A DNA stretch of 62,608 bases. It comes from Kordia zhangzhouensis (lineage in GTDB: Bacteria > Bacteroidota > Bacteroidia > Flavobacteriales > Flavobacteriaceae). The stretch covers positions 1-62,608 of the forward strand of contig NZ_LBMH01000014.1 in assembly GCF_001005305.1 (NCBI RefSeq), read 5' to 3'. Of this stretch, positions 44,097-52,854 are shown piece after piece (the stretch's first letter is position 1; every line of letters begins with the position of its first letter). The notes under the pieces are model-generated. The model worked only from the letters and a program-made list of their open reading frames with translations, did not search any database and had not been told where the DNA came from. The position numbers and the translations under genes were made by a program.

Positions 44097-44846
44097 TTAA
44101 ATAGCGTTAATGATTGCTACAAAATCTTCTGCTTTCAAAGAAGCTCCTCCAATTAATCCACCATCAACATCTTGTTTTGCAAAGATTTCAGCGGCATTCG
44201 TAGGTTTAACACTTCCTCCATATAAAATTGAAACAGTTGTTCCTACTTGATCTCCAAACTTTTCTGAAATAGTTTTTCTAATAAAGGCATGCATTTCTTG
44301 TGCTTGTTCTGGTGAAGCTGTTTCTCCTGTTCCAATTGCCCAAACTGGTTCATATGCCAAAATTATGTGTTCCCAATCGGATGTTTGTAAGTGAAATAAT
44401 GCATTTTTTAATTGCTCTTCAACTACCGAAAAGTGACGACCAGACTTACGGTCTTCTAGTTCTTCTCCAAAACAAAAAACAACTTGCAATTCATTCGATA
44501 AAGCAGCAGCTACTTTTTTTGCAAGCAACTCATCGGTTTCTCCAAAATACGCTCTTCGTTCACTATGCCCTAGAATTACAGTATTTACCCCTACACTTTT
44601 TAACATTTGGGCAGAAATTTCTCCTGTAAAAGCTCCATTAGGTTCTTGATGCATATTTTGAGCAATGACTTCTATATTGTGTCCTTTTAACACATTGAAT
44701 GCCTGAAAAAGATTTACAAATGTTGGAGCCACCATAACAGTAGCTTCTGTATTTGGCACCAAAGCAATTAAGTCATTCAGTAAGGCTTCCGTCCCAGAAA
44801 GATCATTATTCATTTTCCAGTTTCCTGCAACTATTTTACGTCTCAT
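44097..44846 (-). CDS. tpiA: Triosephosphate isomerase
   Basis: 249 residues, the full length. Active-site elements: GNWKMN (Lys), LGHSERRAYFGE (His), YEPVWAIGTG (Glu) and the phosphate-binding GGSVKPTNAAE and DGGLIGGASL. It interconverts dihydroxyacetone phosphate and glyceraldehyde-3-phosphate. It forms a tight operon with the thioredoxin lipoprotein upstream (12 bases) and prmA downstream. Confidence 0.98.
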   Translation of the reverse strand: MRRKIVAGNWKMNNDLSGTEALLNDLIALVPNTEATVMVAPTFVNLFQAFNVLKGHNIEVIAQNMHQEPNGAFTGEISAQMLKSVGVNTVILGHSERRAYFGETDELLAKKVAAALSNELQVVFCFGEELEDRKSGRHFSVVEEQLKNALFHLQTSDWEHIILAYEPVWAIGTGETASPEQAQEMHAFIRKTISEKFGDQVGTTVSILYGGSVKPTNAAEIFAKQDVDGGLIGGASLKAEDFVAIINAI

Positions 44847-44858
44847 GTGTTTATTTTT

Positions 44859-45353
44859 TTATTGTTTGATAGCTTCTAGTAGTGATTTTTCAGTTGTGGT
44901 TGTAGCTTCAAAAAGTTTGATACTTCCATCAGGATTAACCACCATATATCTCGGAATCCAATTAATACCAATCGCTTTTCCAAATGTTCCTTTCATCCCT
45001 GATGGAACATAATAATGTTCACCTATCAGCTTATATTTTTGAATTCCAGCTTTCCAGCTAGTTATTTTACGATCCAAAGATAAAAATAGGTACGTTAATT
45101 CTGGATGATTTTTTTGAATTTCTTTTACTTTAGGTATCCCTTCAATGCAATCAGGACACCAAGATGCCCAAATATCAATAAAGATTGTATTTCCTTTATA
45201 TTTTTTTAGAATTTTTTCAAACTCTATTGTTTCTCCATCAATTGTTTGCATTTTTTCCTGCAGCGCTACCGAAGGGAATTCAGATAAAATTTCTTTTTCA
45301 CAACTTTGTAAAGAGAGGAAAATAAAAATTACTAATAGTATATTCTTCATCAT
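44859..45353 (-). CDS. TlpA/ResA-like thioredoxin lipoprotein
   Basis: 164 residues. Lipobox LQSC, so it is membrane-anchored outside the cytoplasm. The thioredoxin fold has FIDIWASWCPDCIEGIPKVKEI with the WCPDC redox pair and WIPRYMVVNPDG with the cis-Pro. Such proteins reduce disulfides in cytochrome c maturation or cell-envelope proteins. Its start codon overlaps the stop of the L,D-transpeptidase gene by one base (TAATG), so translation is probably coupled. Confidence 0.9.
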   Translation of the reverse strand: MMKNILLVIFIFLSLQSCEKEILSEFPSVALQEKMQTIDGETIEFEKILKKYKGNTIFIDIWASWCPDCIEGIPKVKEIQKNHPELTYLFLSLDRKITSWKAGIQKYKLIGEHYYVPSGMKGTFGKAIGINWIPRYMVVNPDGSIKLFEATTTTEKSLLEAIKQ

Positions 45354-45910
45354 TATTTTTGAATCGTAATTTGAGTTTGTTTAGTGATATATGGATAAAT
45401 TTCATTTATATCAGCATTTTTCATAGAAATACAACCCAACGTCCAATTTCGTTTTTCATCAATCATATTATCTTTACCTTCAGGTACTCCATGAATGCCT
45501 ATCTCACCACCAATCGTTTCGCCTTCTTTGATAATGCCTGCTGCTTTTTGTTGGTTAAATTTTTCCCAAGAAGCTGCATTCGGGTAATCAATCCAAATAA
45601 ATTTTGACCAATTGCGATGGGGATATTTGTCGCGCACGCCAAACACACCTTCTGGCGTACGACGATCACCTTCTTTTTCTTTGTCTTCTACTGGATTTCC
45701 ACCAAATACCACAGCATAGGTTTTTACCAAAGTATCTGCCGTAAAAACTTTCAAAGTGTAATCACTTTTATCAATGACTAATTGAATTTGCGTATGCGCA
45801 GGTAATACCTTTTTTAATGATACCCCATCAGTAATTTCATGTTTGTTTGTACAAGAACTTCCTAAAAGAAACCCTAATAGTAAGACAAAATACAGATTGT
45901 TAACTTTCAT
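45353..45910 (-). CDS. L,D-transpeptidase (YkuD family) lipoprotein
   Basis: 185 residues. Lipobox LGSSC (about residue 20). YkuD domain: QIQLVIDKSDYTLKVFTADTLVKTYAVVFGGNPVEDKEKEGDRRTPEGVF, GEIGIHGVPEG (His) and NWTLGCISMKNADI (catalytic Cys). The family makes 3-3 peptidoglycan cross-links or attaches proteins to peptidoglycan. The ErfK/YkuD-only layout has no LysM domain. It is followed by the thioredoxin lipoprotein with a one-base overlap. Confidence 0.93.
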   Translation of the reverse strand: MKVNNLYFVLLLGFLLGSSCTNKHEITDGVSLKKVLPAHTQIQLVIDKSDYTLKVFTADTLVKTYAVVFGGNPVEDKEKEGDRRTPEGVFGVRDKYPHRNWSKFIWIDYPNAASWEKFNQQKAAGIIKEGETIGGEIGIHGVPEGKDNMIDEKRNWTLGCISMKNADINEIYPYITKQTQITIQK

Positions 45911-45978
45911 TTTGATTAAAGAATTCCCATTATATTTTAAATGAATTACCCAATCTTAAAATTGTAAATAAAAGAGTT

Positions 45979-47055
45979 TTATTGTAATCGTATTTTAGGA
46001 TCAAGGTAAGCATATATAATATCAACTAATATATTGATAATTACAAACATAGTCGCTATTATTAGTACAGAACCCATAATAATCGGTAAGTCTTGACTGT
46101 TGAGCGCGTCTACAATTTCTTTTCCCAAACCGTTCCAACCAAAAATGTATTCTACAAAAACAGCACCAGCCAACATAGACGCAAACCAACCTGAGATTGC
46201 TGTAATCACTGGATTTAATGCATTTTTGATGGCGTGTTTTTTGACTACTTGAAACTCACTTAACCCTTTGGCACGTGCCGTACGAATATAATCTTGATTA
46301 AATACTTCTAACAGCGAATTACGCATGAGTTGAATGACAACCGCCAAGGGACGAATTCCCAATACAATAGCGGGTAGAATGAGGTTTTTCCAGCGAATGC
46401 TGATTGATTCACCAAAATCATCAACTTCATATAAACTTCCTGTCATGTTCAAATTGGTAAATTCATGCAGTAAAAACCCAAAAATCCACGCAAAAAGAAT
46501 CGCGCTGAAAAACGAAGGAACGCTCATTCCTAACGTACTAATAATTTGGATTAATTTGTCAATAAACGTGTCTTTGTAAATAGCTGAAATAACTCCAAAA
46601 ATTAATCCTAAAAACATGGCAATACTAATCGCTGCAATGGCCAAAACGATTGTGTTTGGCAAGGTTTCTCCAATAACTTGTGAAACCTTTTTTCCAGATT
46701 TTTGAAACGATTCGCGCAAATACGGTAGTTTGATCACTGTGGTTGTATTTCCAATCGTGAATAGTTGAAGTGCGCTGTATTTATCTTCTGAGAGAAAAGT
46801 ATAATCGTCTTTTTGAGTAGAATGAAACGACAACAAAGATAAATCATTCAAATAGTACACATATTGCGTAAGTACAGGTTTGTCAAAGCCGTATTTCTTC
46901 TTTACAATCGCCACTTGTTCTTCTGTTTGATTCTGTCCAAGCATCATTTTGGCAGGATCGCCAGGCAAAATGTTGAACAAGAAAAAAATCACCGTCACAA
47001 CACCAAAAAGTGTCAAAAAAGCATAACCTATTTTATGTACAATGTAGCTTACCAA
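45979..47055 (-). CDS. ABC transporter permease, DppB/OppB family
   Basis: 358 residues. The only possible start after the in-frame stop is TTG 47055 (MVSYIVHKIGYAFLTLFG). The first helix and the GDPAKMMLGQ motif are typical of dipeptide/oligopeptide permeases. The binding-protein-dependent signature is RTARAKGLSEFQVVKKHAIKNALNPVIT, with five or six membrane helices. It is an inner-membrane subunit for peptide or nickel uptake, but no partner permease, ATPase or binding protein is adjacent; the partners must be elsewhere. It lies 6 bases after the MauE-like protein. Confidence 0.92.
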   Translation of the reverse strand: MVSYIVHKIGYAFLTLFGVVTVIFFLFNILPGDPAKMMLGQNQTEEQVAIVKKKYGFDKPVLTQYVYYLNDLSLLSFHSTQKDDYTFLSEDKYSALQLFTIGNTTTVIKLPYLRESFQKSGKKVSQVIGETLPNTIVLAIAAISIAMFLGLIFGVISAIYKDTFIDKLIQIISTLGMSVPSFFSAILFAWIFGFLLHEFTNLNMTGSLYEVDDFGESISIRWKNLILPAIVLGIRPLAVVIQLMRNSLLEVFNQDYIRTARAKGLSEFQVVKKHAIKNALNPVITAISGWFASMLAGAVFVEYIFGWNGLGKEIVDALNSQDLPIIMGSVLIIATMFVIINILVDIIYAYLDPKIRLQ

Positions 47056-47061
47056 AAAGAG

Positions 47062-48165
47062 TTACAGTTTTATAGTGTCAAAATCATTGTAATGTGCTTT
47101 GTCGACAATGGTTCCTCTTTCAAGTTTTAGTATCCCTGGATTGGAACGAACTACTGTTTTTAACGCTGTTTCATCCGACAAGTAAAAGTCAAAATTGAAT
47201 TGCATCAAATCGGCAAGCGACTTCATATCGTTTGGATCTGAAGAAGATAACCCAATTACTTTGTATCCCGCATCAATCGCTTTGTCTGTAAAACTTTTTA
47301 CTTTTTCAAAACCGTCTTCTTCTGCTTTGTCAAGACTGTACATGATGACAATGATTAATTTGTCTTCTTCCATCATCATTTCGGTCACATCTCCTTCATC
47401 TAGACTTTCAATAGAAAAATCGTGAATCGGTGGCTCGTATCCCTTTTCAATCATACGACTATCTACTTTTACATACGTTCCACCTTCAACTTCAGGGTAC
47501 TCTGTACTACGTGTTACAATTTCTTTTTCTTCACCATTTACATTGAATGTCCAAATGTATTCAAACACAGGTCGCGGTGTTTCTGGAGGAATGCTCATTC
47601 CTTCCATAATGTTAGCTCCTACATGATATGGTCTAAAATCAAACACTGGTAAATGATTCAATACGTGTCTTCCAAAGAAAATACATGCAATCAAGCTTAC
47701 AGTTGTGATTCCTGCATTTATTTTATTAGTAAATAATGGTTTGATATGCGTATGCCCTATTACTAGGATGATAATTAAGACTAATAAAAACACGTCTTTC
47801 CAAAAGCTTTCCCACGGTGTAAGTTTTAAGAAATCTCCAAAACATCCACAATCAGTTACTTTATTAAAATAAGCCGAATAAAATGTAAGAAATGTAAAAA
47901 ATAAGATAAGCCCTAAAAGCATTCCCAATACTGGCTTTTTTTGATAACCGAGCAGAATCATTACTCCGAGAATAATTTCAAGAATCACAATAAACACAGC
48001 AATTCCGAGCGCATACGGAGAAAGAAATTCCATGTTCAATACACCTTCTGAAAAATATTCGGTAAGCTTGAATGAAAAACCAACAGGATCGTTGAGTTTG
48101 ATAAATCCTGAAAAGATAAATAATCCGCCAACAATAATTCGAGCAATTGCAATCAGGTATTTCAT
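47062..48165 (-). CDS. MauE/DoxX-type membrane protein with thioredoxin-like C-terminus (BT_3928-like)
   Basis: 367 residues. The N-terminal half has four or five membrane helices with the GGLFIFSGFIKLNDPVGFSFKLTEYF signature of MauE/DoxX relatives and VTDCGCFGDFLKLTPWESFWKD. The C-terminal half has a thioredoxin-like domain without a CxxC pair (KLIIVIMYSLDKAEEDGFEKVKSFTDKA...GYKVIGLSSS). In Bacteroidetes this family lies near folP, tpiA and prmA, as here. A role in disulfide or electron transfer across the inner membrane is inferred, not shown. Confidence 0.85.
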   Translation of the reverse strand: MKYLIAIARIIVGGLFIFSGFIKLNDPVGFSFKLTEYFSEGVLNMEFLSPYALGIAVFIVILEIILGVMILLGYQKKPVLGMLLGLILFFTFLTFYSAYFNKVTDCGCFGDFLKLTPWESFWKDVFLLVLIIILVIGHTHIKPLFTNKINAGITTVSLIACIFFGRHVLNHLPVFDFRPYHVGANIMEGMSIPPETPRPVFEYIWTFNVNGEEKEIVTRSTEYPEVEGGTYVKVDSRMIEKGYEPPIHDFSIESLDEGDVTEMMMEEDKLIIVIMYSLDKAEEDGFEKVKSFTDKAIDAGYKVIGLSSSDPNDMKSLADLMQFNFDFYLSDETALKTVVRSNPGILKLERGTIVDKAHYNDFDTIKL

Positions 48166-48272
48166 GTGTTTTTTATTTTTGTCTTTTTGCGTGAGATTTT
48201 ATGTAAATTTCGTCCAAAATAATCAATTTATAAAAAGAAATGGACATAAGTTTGTTTTAAAGGTATGTAAGT

Positions 48273-49094
48273 ATGCGAAGTATAAACTGTAAAGGCACTT
48301 TGATTTCTCTAGACACTCCTAAAGTGATGGGAATTTTAAATATAACTCCTGACTCTTTTTATGATGGAGGAAAGTATAAGGATGCAAAAAGCATTGTGTC
48401 ACAAGTAGAAAAAATGCTGAAGGAAGGAGCTACTTTTATTGACATAGGAGCTTATAGTTCGCGACCAAGTGCTGCAAAAGTTACAGAAGAAGAAGAAAAA
48501 CAACGATTGCTTCCTATATTGGAATTAATTTTGGGCGAATTCCCTAACGCATTAATCTCAGTAGATACATTTCGAAGTGAAATTGCCAAAAAAGCCATTG
48601 ATATAGGAGCCACTCTGATTAATGATATTTCTGCAGGGAATTTAGATTCGCAGATGATGAAAACTGTAGGAGAATTAAATGTTCCTTATATCATGATGCA
48701 TATGCAAGGAACTCCTCAAAATATGCAACAAGATCCTTTTTATGAAAATGTAACAAAAGATATTATTCGAGAACTTTCTGAAAAAATTGCGCTAGCTAGA
48801 ACTCATAAAGTTAATGACCTTATTATTGATCCAGGCTTTGGTTTTGGAAAAACGATTGCGCACAATTATACTATTTTAAAACAGCTTGATTTATTTGAGA
48901 TTTTGAATTGCCCTGTGCTAGTTGGAGTTTCTAGAAAATCTATGATTTATAAAGTGTTAGAAACATCTCCTCAAGAAGCTTTAAATGGAACTTCTATCAT
49001 ACATACAATTGCATTACAAAATGGCGCATCAATTTTACGCGTACATGATGTTAAAGAAGCCGTAGAATGTGTGAAATTGGTTTCTATGTTATAA
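48273..49094 (+). CDS. folP: Dihydropteroate synthase
   Basis: 273 residues. Motifs: MGILNITPDSFYDGGKY, GATFIDIGAYSSRPSA, ISVDTFRSEIA, INDISAGN, YIMMHMQGTPQNMQ, IIDPGFGFGKT and VGVSRKSM. It joins p-aminobenzoate to the pterin pyrophosphate in folate synthesis and is the sulfonamide target. It is divergent from the MauE-like gene, and followed by a terminator and a hidden small peptide gene before cdaA. Confidence 0.98.
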   Translation: MRSINCKGTLISLDTPKVMGILNITPDSFYDGGKYKDAKSIVSQVEKMLKEGATFIDIGAYSSRPSAAKVTEEEEKQRLLPILELILGEFPNALISVDTFRSEIAKKAIDIGATLINDISAGNLDSQMMKTVGELNVPYIMMHMQGTPQNMQQDPFYENVTKDIIRELSEKIALARTHKVNDLIIDPGFGFGKTIAHNYTILKQLDLFEILNCPVLVGVSRKSMIYKVLETSPQEALNGTSIIHTIALQNGASILRVHDVKEAVECVKLVSML

Positions 49095-49128
49095 AAAAAC
49101 TGCCTAAATTATTTTTTAGACAGTTTTT
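49093..49128. terminator. Bidirectional terminator between folP and the Cys-rich peptide gene
   Basis: AAAACTGCCTAAA/TTTAGACAGTTTT with one mismatch, right after folP. On the minus strand it lies 14 bases past the stop of the small peptide gene. Confidence 0.75.
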
Positions 49129-49141
49129 CCTTTTTTAAGAA

Positions 49142-49297
49142 TCAAAGACAATAACAACACTGTACTTCCGCACAATGATGTCCACAATCTGTACAAATAC
49201 CATTGTTAAAACATTTAGCGCGTCCACCATTAATTTTTTGTTGCTCTTTTTTTTCGATTTCCGAAACTCCATTAATTTTTAAAATACTACGTAACAT
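49142..49297 (-). CDS. Cys-rich double-glycine leader peptide (bacteriocin/RiPP-like precursor)
   Basis: 51 codons, ATG 49297 to TGA at 49142. The first 25 residues form a leader of the double-glycine type used in flavobacteria: MLRSILKINGV, an E/K-rich helix (EIEKKEQQK), then INGG. After Gly24-Gly25 comes a 26-residue core with seven cysteines (29, 35, 38, 42, 47, 48, 50) and two adjacent His. The gene has its own strand (opposite to folP and cdaA) and a terminator. The leader predicts export and cleavage by a C39-peptidase ABC transporter; none lies in the window (the ABC exporter at 51-53 kb has no C39 domain). No modifying enzyme is adjacent either. Function unknown; an antimicrobial or signalling peptide is an inference. 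Confidence 0.75.
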   Translation of the reverse strand: MLRSILKINGVSEIEKKEQQKINGGRAKCFNNGICTDCGHHCAEVQCCYCL

Positions 49298-49431
49298 AAT
49301 GATAGGTTTTTATGGTTATATATTTTTAATATAAAAAACTTACAAATCACCTAGCTACGGTTTCGCCATAAAAGTGAGTTTACGACAACTTTATCTATGA
49401 GGTTCTATTATATTTATTATTTTTACTTTAA

Positions 49432-50232
49432 TTGTATACGCAACTGACATTGGATTTTATCGATTTTTTAAATTTTGACCTGCTAGATTTTATTGAGATT
49501 ATTCTCGTTGCCGTGCTTTTGTATTATATCTATAAACTTGTAAAAGGAACGGCAGCGATTAATATTTTTATTGGAATCGTTATTATTTTCATTATTTGGA
49601 AAGTAACAGAAGCTTTGGATATGAAGGTATTAAGCAATATTTTTGGCGGTTTTATCAACGTAGGAATTATTGCTTTATTTATTGTCTTTCAACAAGAAAT
49701 CAGAAAGTTTTTATTAATGATTGGTTCTACCAATTTTGCGACCAAACGCCGTTTTATAAAACATTTCAAATTCCTAAAACAAGATGTAAATACAGAAACC
49801 GACATTGAAGCTATTGTTAAAGCTTGCACCAAAATGTCTGCTTCAAAAACTGGTGCTATTATTGTAATTGAACGAAATAATTCACTGGATTTTGTCAAAG
49901 ATTCGGGTGATAAGATGGGCATGGACGTAAATGTTCCTACGTTAGAAAGTATCTTCTTTAAAAATAGTCCATTACATGATGGTGCTGTTATTATTCAAGG
50001 GAATCGAGTCACAGCTACACGTGTAATTTTACCCGTTTCAAAAGAAACCATGATTCCGCAACGCTTCGGATTACGCCATAGAGCTGCTGTTGGAATTACC
50101 GAAAAGACTGACGCCCTTGTATTAGTAGTTTCGGAAGAAACCGGCCAAATTTCCTATATCCGCGACGGCGAGTTTGTACTATACGAAGATATAGGAATGC
50201 TTCAAGAAATGGTTCAAAATGATTTGAATTGA
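49432..50232 (+). CDS. cdaA: Diadenylate cyclase (c-di-AMP synthase)
   Basis: 266 residues from a TTG start at 49432; upstream ATGs are out of frame. Three membrane helices (residues 20-85: LDFIEIILVAVLLYYIYKLV, INIFIGIVIIFIIWKV, FGGFINVGIIALFIVF) lead to the DAC domain with LHDGAVIIQGNRV (DGA motif) and FGLRHRAAVGITE (RHR motif), both needed to make c-di-AMP from two ATP. Placement after folP is typical of Bacteroidetes. A DUF3667 membrane protein starts 10 bases later and may be co-transcribed. Confidence 0.96.
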   Translation: MYTQLTLDFIDFLNFDLLDFIEIILVAVLLYYIYKLVKGTAAINIFIGIVIIFIIWKVTEALDMKVLSNIFGGFINVGIIALFIVFQQEIRKFLLMIGSTNFATKRRFIKHFKFLKQDVNTETDIEAIVKACTKMSASKTGAIIVIERNNSLDFVKDSGDKMGMDVNVPTLESIFFKNSPLHDGAVIIQGNRVTATRVILPVSKETMIPQRFGLRHRAAVGITEKTDALVLVVSEETGQISYIRDGEFVLYEDIGMLQEMVQNDLN

Positions 50233-50242
50233 TTTACTCCGT

Positions 50243-51079
50243 ATGAACCCACACCTTTTATATTGTAAAAACTGTAATACTACACTCCAAGAGACCGATC
50301 AATTTTGTGCAAATTGCGGTGCAAAAATTATTCGTAACCGATTAACTCTGAAAAATCTTTGGCAAGATTTTTCAGAACGCTTTTTAAACTACGACAATGT
50401 TTTCTTTAAAACTATTCGTCATATGTTTACCCAACCAGAAGAAGTAATTGAAAGTTATATACAAGGAACACGAAAAAAATACTTACACGTTTTTAATTAT
50501 TTTGCAATCTCTTTGACAATTACAGGTTTTCTTACATTTATTTTTTTGAAATTTTATCCTAATATTTTCACAGATGCAATGGATGTTTTCAACAGTTCAC
50601 AGCAATCGGAAGCGCAAAAGCAACTGTTTTCCAATTTTATGTCGGGATTTGTAGATTTTCAATCACTCATTTACTTACTGATTATTCCGCTGCTTGCTTT
50701 AATTTCTAAGATTGTTTTTTACAATTATAAACAATACAATTATACTGAACACACTATAATTTATTTATATGCATATTCACATACGGTAGTGTTGTTAAAT
50801 TTAATGTATTTGGTTTGTATCATTGTGTATGCACCACTCTTGCAATACTTCGTATTATTATCTATTCCTTTAAGTACTATTTATGTAGGCTATGTTTTAA
50901 AACGTTTGTTTAGGCTGAATTTAAAGCAAATTCTTATAAAGTCACTGCTTTTTATAGTGATTGGAAGTATTTTTTATATAATTATTGTTTTTATCATTGG
51001 TATACTTATCGTTTTGTCAATGCTTGTTGATGGAAGCTTTATCGAAATGATAGAACAGCAAAAAATGAATGGAAACTAA
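50243..51079 (+). CDS. DUF3667-type membrane protein with zinc ribbon
   Basis: 278 residues. An N-terminal zinc ribbon (YCKNCNTTLQETDQFCANCGAKI, two CxxC pairs) is followed by FKTIRHMFTQPEEVIESYIQGTRKKYLHVFNYFAISLTITGF and four further membrane helices. This matches DUF3667 proteins, which have no known function. It directly follows cdaA and converges with the ABC exporter gene. Confidence 0.8.
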   Translation: MNPHLLYCKNCNTTLQETDQFCANCGAKIIRNRLTLKNLWQDFSERFLNYDNVFFKTIRHMFTQPEEVIESYIQGTRKKYLHVFNYFAISLTITGFLTFIFLKFYPNIFTDAMDVFNSSQQSEAQKQLFSNFMSGFVDFQSLIYLLIIPLLALISKIVFYNYKQYNYTEHTIIYLYAYSHTVVLLNLMYLVCIIVYAPLLQYFVLLSIPLSTIYVGYVLKRLFRLNLKQILIKSLLFIVIGSIFYIIIVFIIGILIVLSMLVDGSFIEMIEQQKMNGN

Positions 51080-51087
51080 AATAATTA

Positions 51088-52854
51088 TTAGGTTGTTTCC
51101 TGCTGAATAAATTGTACTTCGTAGAGATTTTTGTAATACCCATTTTCAATTTGCAGTAATTCTTCGTGCGACCCTTGCTCTACAATATTTCCGGCATCCA
51201 TTACTATAATTGTATCAGCTTTTTTAATTGTTGCCAATCGATGTGCTATTACAATAGATGTTCTACCTTTTGTAATTGTGTCTGTAGCATTTTGTATTAG
51301 CTGTTCAGAATACGAATCGACCGAAGATGTTGCTTCATCTAAAATTAAGATTCGTGGATTTGTTACATATGCTCGTAAAAAAGAAATCAATTGACGCTGA
51401 CCAGATGACAACATCCCACCGCGTTCTTTTACGTTATAATCATAGGTATTAGGCAAACTCATGATAAAATCATGCACCCCAATTTGCCGAGCCGCTTCTT
51501 CTACTTTTTCTCTGGTAATAGAGGTATCTTGTAATGTAATATTATTGAGAATAGTATCTGCAAATAAGAATACATCTTGTAATACAACTGCTATTTTTTC
51601 GCGTAATGCCGCCAATCGTACATTTTTTATATCAATTCCGTCAATACGAATGATTCCTGAATCAATTTCATAAAAACGATTTAATAAATTAATAATTGTA
51701 GATTTTCCTGCGCCAGTAGCTCCTACAATAGCGACTGTTTGTCCTTGTTTGACATCAAAAGAAATTCCATGCAATACTTCTTCATCTTCTACATATGAAA
51801 AACGAACATTTTCAAATGAAATATTTCCTTGAATGTCCAAATTTGTGATTTCTCCTTTATCTTCAATTTTACTTTCTGTATCTAAGATTGAAAATACACG
51901 TCCAGCGGCCACCATTCCCATTTGTAAAGTATTGAACTTATCTGCAATTTGTCGCAACGGTCTAAACAACATGCCTATCATCATAATGAACGCCAAAATG
52001 TTTCCTAATTGTACCGAAGCAGTTGTGGCAGACATCAACCCTCCGTACCAAACAATTAAACCAACTGCAATTGAGTTGGCCAAATCGGGAATTGGAAAAA
52101 AGATAGAGTTATACCAAATTGTCTTTAGCCATCCTTGCTTGTGCTTTTCATTGATTTCTTTAAAGTTTTGATATTCGGTTTCTTCACGAGAAAACAATTG
52201 AACAATCTTCATTCCTGTAACACGTTCTTGTACAAATGAGTTCAAATTGGATATTTGTGCTCTTACTTCTTCAAAAGCAGCTTTCATCGCTTTTTGAAAA
52301 ACACGTGTTGCATAAACAATTAGCGGAAGTATTGTAAAAACTATGAGTGAAAGTTTCCAACTCATCCAGAGCATGACTCCCATTACTACCAACATTTTTA
52401 AAAGATCTGCTATAATTACAAATAATCCTTGACTGAAAATGCTGGCAATTGTTTCAATATCGCTTACAGCTCTGGTAACTAACCGTCCAACCGAAGATTT
52501 GTCATAATATGCCATTTTAAATTGTAGCATTTTATGAAACAATCTTGTTCGAATATCTTTTACAATACTTTGCCCTAACCAGTTCGCATAAAACACAAAT
52601 AGAAATTGAAAAATTACTTCTAATACTAATACACCTAGCATAAAAAGAATGAAAAGTAATAATCCTTCTTTATCTTTAGTCACTATATAATTATCTACCG
52701 TAAACTTCAATAATACAGGACGTGCAACTGCAAAAACCGATAATAAAATTGCTGCAAGCGCCACAAAATATAGCGTAATTTTATATGGATTGGTGTACGT
52801 TAATAAACGTTTAAAAAGTCCTACATCAAATACTTTTCCTGTTACTTTACTCAT
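51088..52854 (-). CDS. ABC exporter, MsbA-like half transporter
   Basis: 588 residues. Six membrane helices are in the first 320 residues. The nucleotide-binding domain has Walker A VGATGAGKSTI, Q-loop VLQDVFLFADTI, signature LSSGQRQLISFLRAY, Walker B ILILDEATSSVD and H-loop VIAHRLAT. It exports a lipid or drug substrate from the cytoplasm or inner leaflet. The NBD is complete and no peptidase C39 domain is present. The start overlaps the end of truA by 8 bases. Confidence 0.93.
   Translation of the reverse strand: MSKVTGKVFDVGLFKRLLTYTNPYKITLYFVALAAILLSVFAVARPVLLKFTVDNYIVTKDKEGLLLFILFMLGVLVLEVIFQFLFVFYANWLGQSIVKDIRTRLFHKMLQFKMAYYDKSSVGRLVTRAVSDIETIASIFSQGLFVIIADLLKMLVVMGVMLWMSWKLSLIVFTILPLIVYATRVFQKAMKAAFEEVRAQISNLNSFVQERVTGMKIVQLFSREETEYQNFKEINEKHKQGWLKTIWYNSIFFPIPDLANSIAVGLIVWYGGLMSATTASVQLGNILAFIMMIGMLFRPLRQIADKFNTLQMGMVAAGRVFSILDTESKIEDKGEITNLDIQGNISFENVRFSYVEDEEVLHGISFDVKQGQTVAIVGATGAGKSTIINLLNRFYEIDSGIIRIDGIDIKNVRLAALREKIAVVLQDVFLFADTILNNITLQDTSITREKVEEAARQIGVHDFIMSLPNTYDYNVKERGGMLSSGQRQLISFLRAYVTNPRILILDEATSSVDSYSEQLIQNATDTITKGRTSIVIAHRLATIKKADTIIVMDAGNIVEQGSHEELLQIENGYYKNLYEVQFIQQETT

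Noticed and set aside
51088-52854. The ABC exporter as processing transporter for the double-glycine peptide at 49.2 kb.
   Set aside because: It has no N-terminal C39 peptidase domain; the first residues lead straight into the membrane helices.
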